From an uncultured Oscillospiraceae bacterium (lineage in GTDB: Bacteria; Bacillota; Clostridia; Oscillospirales; Ruminococcaceae): 19,214 nt of DNA. The position numbers were made by a program, and so were the translations under genes. Of the stretch, positions 13,917-19,214 are shown piece after piece (positions within the stretch are counted from its first letter, which is position 1; every line of letters starts with the position of its first letter). The notes beneath the pieces were generated by a model. That model was given only the letters and a program-made list of their open reading frames with translations. It ran no database searches and was not told the DNA's origin. The stretch lies in NCBI GenBank assembly GCA_934446565.1, contig CAKSEO010000046.1, positions 1 through 19,214 on the forward strand. The letters run 5' to 3'.

Positions 13917-16283
13917 TTACAGGGAAACCTTTCCGATATGCCAGATATCGGCTGCATATTCGCTGATAGTGCGGTCGGAGCTGAACTTGCCTGCACTGCA
14001 GATGTTCAGCCAGCACTTCTTCGCGAAAGCAAGGCTGTCGCGGTAGTCATGGTTAGCGGTGAGTTTCGCGTCAACGTAGCTCTTAAGGTCGCCGAGCAGG
14101 TAGTAGTGATCAGGGACGTGCCAGCTTGCGCCCTCCATGAGCGCGTAGTACAGCTCGCGGAATGCCCCTGTTCCGCCGTCGGAAACGGTACCGTCGATAA
14201 GCGAGCTCACTACGCGCTTTATCTTCGGGTCGGATTCGGCGATGTCGCGGGGGATATAGTTCGGCATAATGCGCTCGAGTTCCTCGACGGTCGCGCCGAA
14301 GATGTACTCGTTCTCTGCGCCGGCTTCCTCTGCTATCTCGACGTTTGCGCCGTCAAGCGTGCCGAGGGTTACTGCGCCGTTGAGCATGAACTTCATGTTA
14401 CCGGTACCGGAAGCCTCAGTTCCGGCTGTGGATATCTGCTCGGAAATATCAGCCGCAGCCACCAGTTTCTCCGCATAGGAAACGCGGTAGTTGCTGACAA
14501 ATACAACGTTCAGCAGGTCCTTTGTATCCGGGTCGGAGTTGACCAGCTTTGCCACCTCGTTGATGTACTTGATGATACCCTTCGCGCGATAGTAGCCAGG
14601 CGCGGACTTTGCTCCGAAAATGAACGTAGTCGGGGTGAAATCCTTGAGATTCCCGTCCTTTATCTCATAGTAGAGGTAGAGTATCGAGAATGCATTGAGG
14701 AGCTGGCGCTTGTACTCGTGCAGGCGCTTTATCTGGATGTCAAAAATGTGACCGGGGTCAACCTTAACGCCATCGGACTTCTCGATGAACTCAGCAAGCT
14801 GCTGTTTCTTGGTTTTCTTTATCTCCATGAAGCGGCGCAGTACGCTCTCATCGTCCGCGTACTTCTTCAGCACCTGTAGCCTGTCAAGGTCAGTCACCCA
14901 GCCCTCGTCGCCCAGCAGTTCGGTGATGAGCGCTGAAAGCTCCCTGTTGCACAGAGCCAGCCAGCGGCGCTGCGTGATACCGTTGGTCTTGTTCTGGAAG
15001 CGCTCCGGGTACAGCTCGTACCACTCCTTGAGTACGGTGGTGCGGAGCAGGTCGGTATGAATAGCAGCAACGCCGTTGACGTATGACGAGCCGAACACCG
15101 CGATATTAGCCATGTGAACCGTGCCGTTCTTTATCAGGCGCATAACGCTGCGCTTTTCCTGCGGAACCTTGCGGCGGTGCATTTCGGACTCGAACGCTTC
15201 GCTGAGCATGATGATAACGTTGTAAACCTCCGGGAGTATCTTCTCGATAAGGCGGCTGTCCCACTTCTCGAGAGCCTCCTGCATGATGGTGTGGTTGGTG
15301 TAGTTAAACACGCGCTGAGCCACACTGAACGCCTTGTCAAAGTTCCAGCCCTCGTCGCGCATCACCACGCGGATAAACTCCGGCAGAGCGATAACGGGAT
15401 GAGTGTCGTTCATCTGAATGCAGTTGTAGTCCGCAAAATTCTCCATAGTGCCGAACTGCTTCTTGTGCTTTCTGATGAGGTCGGCTACTGCCGCAGCGGA
15501 GAAGAAATACTCCTGCTTTAAGCGGAGCAGCTTTCCTGCCTCGGTTTCGTCGTTCGGGTAGAGCACGCGGGAGATGTCCTCGGCGGCGCGCTTCTTTTCG
15601 CCAGCTTCGGTGTACCTGCTCTGGTTGAACAGGTCGAAATCGAACTCATCGTCGGTCTCAGCCTGCCACAGGCGCAGCGTGCCGACATTCTCGGTGCCGT
15701 AGCCGATGACCGGATAATCGTAAGGTACCGCGTTCACATCCCCGTCAGCAAAGTGGACAACCACCTTCTCCTGCTCGCGGCGAATGCTCCAGGGGTCGCC
15801 CTGGCGCTGCCAGTTATCGGCGGTCTCAGTCTGGAATCCGTCCTTTATTCCCTGCTTGAACAGACCGTACTTGTAGCGTATCCCGTAGCCGTCAAGCGGC
15901 AGGTCAAGCGCCGCTGCGCTATCGAGGAAGCACGCGGCAAGTCTGCCCAGACCGCCGTTGCCGAGCGCTGCGTCCTCTATTTCCTCGAACTCGTTTATAT
16001 CCGCGCCGAGCTCCTTTAAGCCCTCGGTGGTGCTGTCCAGCAGACCCAGGCACAGCAGGTTGTTGTAAACCGCTCTGCCAACAAGGAACTCCATCGAAAG
16101 GTAGCTTGCCTTGCGCGCCTTGTCATGAGCCGCACGGCTTTTCTCCCACGCCGGGGAAAGCTCCTCCATAACAAGCCCGGAAACCGCGCAGTGTAACTGC
16201 TCCGGAGTAAGCTCCTTAGGCTGCGCGCGATACTCCTTTTCGCAGCGCGCCGTCAGTTTTTCCTTGAAATTCTCAATATTCAT
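13917..16283 (-). CDS. glgP: Glycogen/maltodextrin phosphorylase (GT35)
   Basis: A 788-residue cytoplasmic enzyme that releases glucose-1-phosphate from alpha-1,4-glucan ends using inorganic phosphate and pyridoxal phosphate. Family landmarks are intact: YLSMEFLVGR (61-70), ALGNGGLGRLAACF (106-119), MNDTHP (291-296), NKTNGITQRRW (431-441), IKRLHEYKRQ (518-527) and EASGTGNMKF, with K631 as the cofactor lysine. Length is normal for the family. It starts 16 bp after the malQ stop with AAAGGAG as ribosome binding site, so malQ and glgP form one unit behind lacI 2. With pullulanase it can degrade both imported dextrins and stored glycogen. No glycogen synthesis genes are in the window. Confidence 0.97.
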   Translation of the reverse strand: MNIENFKEKLTARCEKEYRAQPKELTPEQLHCAVSGLVMEELSPAWEKSRAAHDKARKASYLSMEFLVGRAVYNNLLCLGLLDSTTEGLKELGADINEFEEIEDAALGNGGLGRLAACFLDSAAALDLPLDGYGIRYKYGLFKQGIKDGFQTETADNWQRQGDPWSIRREQEKVVVHFADGDVNAVPYDYPVIGYGTENVGTLRLWQAETDDEFDFDLFNQSRYTEAGEKKRAAEDISRVLYPNDETEAGKLLRLKQEYFFSAAAVADLIRKHKKQFGTMENFADYNCIQMNDTHPVIALPEFIRVVMRDEGWNFDKAFSVAQRVFNYTNHTIMQEALEKWDSRLIEKILPEVYNVIIMLSEAFESEMHRRKVPQEKRSVMRLIKNGTVHMANIAVFGSSYVNGVAAIHTDLLRTTVLKEWYELYPERFQNKTNGITQRRWLALCNRELSALITELLGDEGWVTDLDRLQVLKKYADDESVLRRFMEIKKTKKQQLAEFIEKSDGVKVDPGHIFDIQIKRLHEYKRQLLNAFSILYLYYEIKDGNLKDFTPTTFIFGAKSAPGYYRAKGIIKYINEVAKLVNSDPDTKDLLNVVFVSNYRVSYAEKLVAAADISEQISTAGTEASGTGNMKFMLNGAVTLGTLDGANVEIAEEAGAENEYIFGATVEELERIMPNYIPRDIAESDPKIKRVVSSLIDGTVSDGGTGAFRELYYALMEGASWHVPDHYYLLGDLKSYVDAKLTANHDYRDSLAFAKKCWLNICSAGKFSSDRTISEYAADIWHIGKVSL

Positions 16284-16299
16284 GTGACTGCTCCTTTCG

Positions 16300-17817
16300 T
16301 TACTTCTTCTTATTCTTACGCTTTGCTGTGGGTTTTCTGTTGGTTATTTCGGTCAGGCGGTTCAGGTACTCCGCGTTTTCATCGGTAAAATCCTCTTTTA
16401 GCGTTCTCCAGCGCCAGTTGTTTCCTACGGTGGAGGGGACGTTGATACGCGCTTCCGTGCCGAATCCGCAGAGCTCCTGAATAGTCGTCATCGCGATATC
16501 CGCAGTGCTTTTCCATGCTATGTCGATGAACGCCCGTGGAAGCTCCGCAGCCTTTCTGATACCCAGGTACTCCTTCACGAAGCTCTTTGTAGCGCGGTCG
16601 AGGTCGTTGAACCAGCCCGCGGCGGTGTCGCTGTCGTGGGTGGAGGTGTACACCGCGCAGTTCTGCGACTTGTAGTTCTGCGGGAGGTACTCGCTGTCGC
16701 CCTTGGGGTCGAACGCGAACTGCAGCACCTTCATGCCGGGGTACGCCGCCTGCCTGAGCAGCTTGCGAACCGACGGGGTGATTATTCCGAGGTCCTCGGC
16801 AATGATACCGCCGTTCCCGGTTTCCTGCTTTATCACGCGGAACAGGTCGTACTTCGGACCGTCGCACCACTTGCCGCCGTGTGCGGTCTTGCTGCCGAAC
16901 GGGATAGCATAGTAGCTGTTGAATCCGATGAAGTGGTCGATACGCACGATATCGTATATTTTCTTCGCGAATCCGATACGGCTGACCCACCAGCGGTAAT
17001 TGTCCTGCTTCATCCTGTCCCAGTCGTATATCGGATTGCCCCAGAGCTGACCGTCTGCCGAAAAAGCGTCCGGCGGGAATCCTGCGACCCCGGTCGGGAC
17101 GCGGTTTTCGTCTAGCTGGAACAGCTCCGGCTGACACCACACGTCCGCGCTGTCCAGGGCGCAGTATATCGGGATATCGCCGATTATCTCAATGCCGTTG
17201 TCGTTGGCGTACTTCTTGAGCCTGCTCCACTGCTGGAAAAATTTGAACTGAAGAAATATGTAGAAATCCATCTCGGAAGCGTATTTTTTCTCCGCCGCTT
17301 TTACCGCTTTCTGTTCGCGCAGGCGCAGGGGCTTTTCCCACTCGCTCCACGCCTTACCGCCGTGGGCGTCCTTGAGAGCCATGAACAGCGCGTAGTCGTG
17401 CAGCCACTTATTTTCCGCAAGGAACGCCGCGTATTCTTCGGAAACGTTTCCATTTTTCTGTGCAGAAAAGCGCTTGTAGGCGTGCTTCATCACCTTGTAG
17501 AACTGCTCATACATCGTAGCGTAGTCGATGTAGCGCGGGTCCTCGCACCACTCGATATTTTCGTATTCGCTCTTTTTCAGCAGTCCTTCCTCGGAAAGTG
17601 TATCAAGGCTGATGAAATAAGGGTTCCCGGCGTATATCGAAAAGCTCTGATACGGGGAATCGCCGTAGCTCGTCTGGGAGAGCGGCAGTATCTGCCATAT
17701 GCTCTGCCCCGCCTTTTTAAGGTAGTCTACAAAATCGTATGCTTCCCTGCCCATGGAGCCTATGCCGTACTTGTTCGGCAATGAGGCTATGTGCAGGAGT
17801 ATCCCGCTTTTTCTCAT
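16300..17817 (-). CDS. malQ: 4-alpha-glucanotransferase (amylomaltase, GH77)
   Basis: A 505-residue cytoplasmic enzyme that moves alpha-1,4-glucan segments between chains and frees glucose, building chains long enough for GlgP. GH77 motifs: SPYQSFSIYAGNPYFISLD (54-72), GDIPIYCALDSADVW (213-227), GFPPDAFSADGQLWGNP (246-262), VRIDHFIGF with nucleophile D294, IAEDLG with acid/base E341, and THDSDT with D395. It is the compact type with no N-terminal extension. The Lys-rich C-terminus (about 495-505) is low complexity. The ATG overlaps the lacI 2 stop (ATGA) and follows GGAGG, so regulator and enzyme are coupled. A perfect 12-bp palindrome GGAAACGTTTCC at 17440-17451 lies inside the gene. Confidence 0.97.
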   Translation of the reverse strand: MRKSGILLHIASLPNKYGIGSMGREAYDFVDYLKKAGQSIWQILPLSQTSYGDSPYQSFSIYAGNPYFISLDTLSEEGLLKKSEYENIEWCEDPRYIDYATMYEQFYKVMKHAYKRFSAQKNGNVSEEYAAFLAENKWLHDYALFMALKDAHGGKAWSEWEKPLRLREQKAVKAAEKKYASEMDFYIFLQFKFFQQWSRLKKYANDNGIEIIGDIPIYCALDSADVWCQPELFQLDENRVPTGVAGFPPDAFSADGQLWGNPIYDWDRMKQDNYRWWVSRIGFAKKIYDIVRIDHFIGFNSYYAIPFGSKTAHGGKWCDGPKYDLFRVIKQETGNGGIIAEDLGIITPSVRKLLRQAAYPGMKVLQFAFDPKGDSEYLPQNYKSQNCAVYTSTHDSDTAAGWFNDLDRATKSFVKEYLGIRKAAELPRAFIDIAWKSTADIAMTTIQELCGFGTEARINVPSTVGNNWRWRTLKEDFTDENAEYLNRLTEITNRKPTAKRKNKKK

Positions 17818-18824
17818 GCGTTTACCTCCGTTCGTTTCATGCAGACGGAATCCCCCGCCTTATACTGCGCGCGAAGCGTCACATGACTTGCTTCGGCGTT
17901 GTTTTCTATCATGTTGACCAGCATTCTGACCGAAAGGCTGGATATCTGGTGCAATGGCTGCGAAAACGTCGCTATCCTCGGGTTGGAAAAATCGGCGATA
18001 TCAATTCCGTCGAAGCCGACGACCGAAATATCCTGCGGAACCCGCTTCCCCATATCTAGAAACGCCCTGACCGCTCCCACCGCGATGATATCCGACATCG
18101 CGAACACTGCGGTCATATTCTTGCTGCGATGGAACAGCGCTATCGCCGCCTCGTAAGCCGACGAGAATGTGTAGCTGCACTGCTCGCACACCGGCTCCGG
18201 AGCGCCGCTCTCCGCGCATTCCTGCGCGAATCCCGAGTAGCGCAGCCCGGACGGACCGGAATCCAGGTCGCCGCCGAGTATCCCAATGCTGCGGTGTCCC
18301 AGCCGCAGCAGCTCAGCCGCTGCGGAACGTCCCCCGTCAAAATCGTCAACGCTGACCGACGAAAGATTATCGAAACCGAGCTCCTTTGCGCTCGCCGTGC
18401 TGAGCACGCAGGGAACGCTTATCCCGGAGAAGCTCCTGTGGAAGTTGCGGATATCGCCGCCCAGGAAGATTATCCCGGCGGGCTTCTGTTCAACGCAGAG
18501 CTGCGCGGCGGTCTGCACCTCGTCCTCCTGCTCGTCTATGTAGTTGACTACCAGCTGCAGACCCGCGTTTTCCGCCGCAGTCTGTATCTGCTCGATGAGC
18601 GGGGAGAAGAACAGGTTGCTGCTGCCATTGACAATGAGCAGCACCGAATTCGGAGCGGTCTGGCGCATTCTCCGCGCGTTTCCGTTCGGGGTGTAGTTGT
18701 ATTTCTGTATTACCTCGTTTATCCGGGCGCGGGTCGCCTCGCTTATCTCGCTGCTGCCGTTGAGCGCACGGGATACCGTGCTGACCCCGCAGCCGGCGAG
18801 CCTTGCAATGTCCTTTATCGTCAT
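17814..18824 (-). CDS. LacI-family transcriptional regulator 2
   Basis: A 336-residue regulator. The start at 18824 is chosen because it places the LacI helix-turn-helix (TIKDIARLAGCGVSTVSRAL, residues 2-21) at the N-terminus, with AAGGTG just ahead. The open frame runs on to 18965 but that extension covers the promoter and operator. The sensor domain carries GHRSIGILGGDLDSG, FAMSDIIAVGAVRAF and ISVVGFDGIDIADFSNPRIATFSQP. It heads the malQ-glgP operon and overlaps malQ by 4 bp. A dyad at 18849-18866, at the transcription start, argues for autoregulation. It is clearly different from regulator 1, so the locus has two separate sugar sensors. Confidence 0.95.
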   Translation of the reverse strand: MTIKDIARLAGCGVSTVSRALNGSSEISEATRARINEVIQKYNYTPNGNARRMRQTAPNSVLLIVNGSSNLFFSPLIEQIQTAAENAGLQLVVNYIDEQEDEVQTAAQLCVEQKPAGIIFLGGDIRNFHRSFSGISVPCVLSTASAKELGFDNLSSVSVDDFDGGRSAAAELLRLGHRSIGILGGDLDSGPSGLRYSGFAQECAESGAPEPVCEQCSYTFSSAYEAAIALFHRSKNMTAVFAMSDIIAVGAVRAFLDMGKRVPQDISVVGFDGIDIADFSNPRIATFSQPLHQISSLSVRMLVNMIENNAEASHVTLRAQYKAGDSVCMKRTEVNA

Positions 18825-18848
18825 GCTGTCACCTTGTTCTGCTGATTT

Positions 18849-18866
18849 ACCGAAAACGTTTCCGGT
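18849..18866. promoter_or_regulatory. LacI-type operator at the lacI 2-malQ-glgP start site
   Basis: An 18-bp dyad ACCGAAAACGTTTCCGGT with a central CG and only one mismatched pair, at about +1 to +18 of the predicted transcript. This is the usual form of LacI/GalR operators, and the position would block transcription. The half AACGTTTCC recurs at 13881 and at 17443. Confidence 0.75.
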
Positions 18867-18873
18867 GATTATG

Positions 18874-18902
18874 ATTTTATCACATAATCGCGGAATTTTC
18901 AA
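18874..18902 (-). promoter_or_regulatory. Sigma-A promoter for lacI 2-malQ-glgP
   Basis: TTGAAA (18902-18897) and TAAAAT (18879-18874) on the minus strand with a 17-bp spacer; start expected near 18867. A 7-bp inverted repeat GGAATTT (18892-18898)/AAATTCC (18914-18920) straddles the -35 box. Further up, 18944-18960 forms a small 6-bp hairpin. The rest of 18903-19013 shows no gene. Confidence 0.8.
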
Positions 18903-19013
18903 GCCTTTCTGCGAAATTCCATCTAATGCACAAAGTTTCGTAACGGGTTTCGGCAACCCGCACAACTATCCGTCTGCGATCATATCCTCTCAAATCGGAT
19001 AACCAAAAAAACA

Positions 19014-19035
19014 GACGCCGGTAATAACCGGCGTC
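19014..19035 (-). terminator. Intrinsic terminator, reading leftwards
   Basis: GACGCCGGT (19014-19022)/ACCGGCGTC (19027-19035) is a 9-bp perfect stem with a 4-nt loop. On the minus strand it is followed, after 2 nt, by seven U (19011-19005). It ends transcripts entering from the right. It is separated by a single base from CAGCTTGTCG, the apparent end of the insertion element, so it may be one copy of a hairpin target duplication. Confidence 0.8.
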
Positions 19036-19046
19036 CCAGCTTGTCG

Positions 19047-19086
19047 AAAAAGCCATCTTTCGCAGAAAAAAGAAAGATGGCTTTTT
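19047..19086. terminator. 14-bp hairpin just after the transposase stop codon
   Basis: AAAAAGCCATCTTT (19047-19060) and AAAGATGGCTTTTT (19073-19086) are perfect inverse copies with a 12-nt loop, and T-runs exist on both strands. It starts 5 bp past the transposase stop and forms the subterminal part of the element end (GTCGAAAAAG). It probably terminates transposase transcription and may block read-in from outside. Confidence 0.75.
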
Positions 19087-19090
19087 AATA

Positions 19091-19213
19091 TTAGGCAGCG
19101 AGGAAACCGAAAGCCGAAAAGTGTGACAAGAAATGCAAGAAAAAACAGTATAATCGCTTATGCAGTACATACTTTTTAAGATTCATGGCAGCAAATTTAA
19201 GCCTGACCCAATT
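19091..19213 (-). CDS. Transposase, C-terminal 40 residues (IS1182-like), cut by the window edge
   Basis: The minus-strand frame from the window edge reads NWVRLKFAAMNLKK and then a hydrophobic, aromatic tail ending in FGFLAA and TAA (19093-19091). The phrase LKFAAMNLKK is what I know from the C-termini of IS1182-type DDE transposases of Clostridia. A hairpin and a GTCGAAAAA end motif follow at once, as expected of an IS terminus. The remainder lies outside the window, so I cannot tell whether the gene is intact. Family assignment is moderately sure; other DDE families with a similar end are possible. Confidence 0.65.
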   Translation of the reverse strand, partial: NWVRLKFAAMNLKKYVLHKRLYCFFLHFLSHFSAFGFLAA

Positions 19214-19214
19214 A

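Noticed and set aside
18880..19170. Minus-strand open frame across the terminator and lacI 2 promoter
   Set aside because: It is a different frame from the transposase end and crosses two strong hairpins and a promoter.

Overview
The window looks like chromosomal DNA from a Gram-positive gut-type Clostridia, most likely Oscillospiraceae/Ruminococcaceae. The evidence is moderately high GC with AT-rich consensus sigma-A promoters, strong AGGAGG ribosome binding sites, lipoprotein binding protein and amylase, a CwlD-like amidase, and a 56-residue Cys-rich protein overlapping the end of radA. The genus is an inference. Nothing here suggests a phage or plasmid.

Layout. Positions 1-250 are non-coding and packed with short perfect palindromes. 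Positions 251-1779 (minus) hold a PP2C phosphatase and a VWA/MIDAS protein behind a consensus promoter. Positions 1861-2643 (minus) encode a secreted N-acetylmuramoyl-L-alanine amidase. It is divergent from radA (2794-4176, plus) and the small Cys-rich protein (4173-4343). Between that gene and the convergent NUDIX gene lies a 189-bp palindrome-rich element. It is bracketed by two copies of a 27-bp terminator hairpin and looks like a MITE inserted into the terminator with duplication of the whole hairpin.

Positions 4612-18824 form one alpha-glucan locus, all on the minus strand. In transcription order: LacI regulator 2, 4-alpha-glucanotransferase (malQ), glycogen/maltodextrin phosphorylase (glgP); then a sugar-binding lipoprotein with its own promoter and a 157-nt leader; then, from a further consensus promoter, malF, malG, LacI regulator 1, a lipoprotein alpha-amylase, a cytoplasmic type I pullulanase and a NUDIX hydrolase. 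The logic is coherent. The surface amylase cuts starch or maltodextrins, the binding protein and MalFG import the oligosaccharides, and pullulanase removes alpha-1,6 branches. MalQ and GlgP then convert the chains to glucose and glucose-1-phosphate. No ABC ATPase is encoded, so the importer probably borrows a shared MsmX-type ATPase.

The right edge (19091-19213, minus) is the C-terminal end of a transposase, probably IS1182-like. Its outer end shares a 15-base sequence with the MITE-like element, and it too abuts a terminator hairpin. The most interesting observations are this pair of hairpin-targeting elements, the 26-bp inverted arms around the malF promoter, and the structured operator-rich leader of the binding-protein gene.
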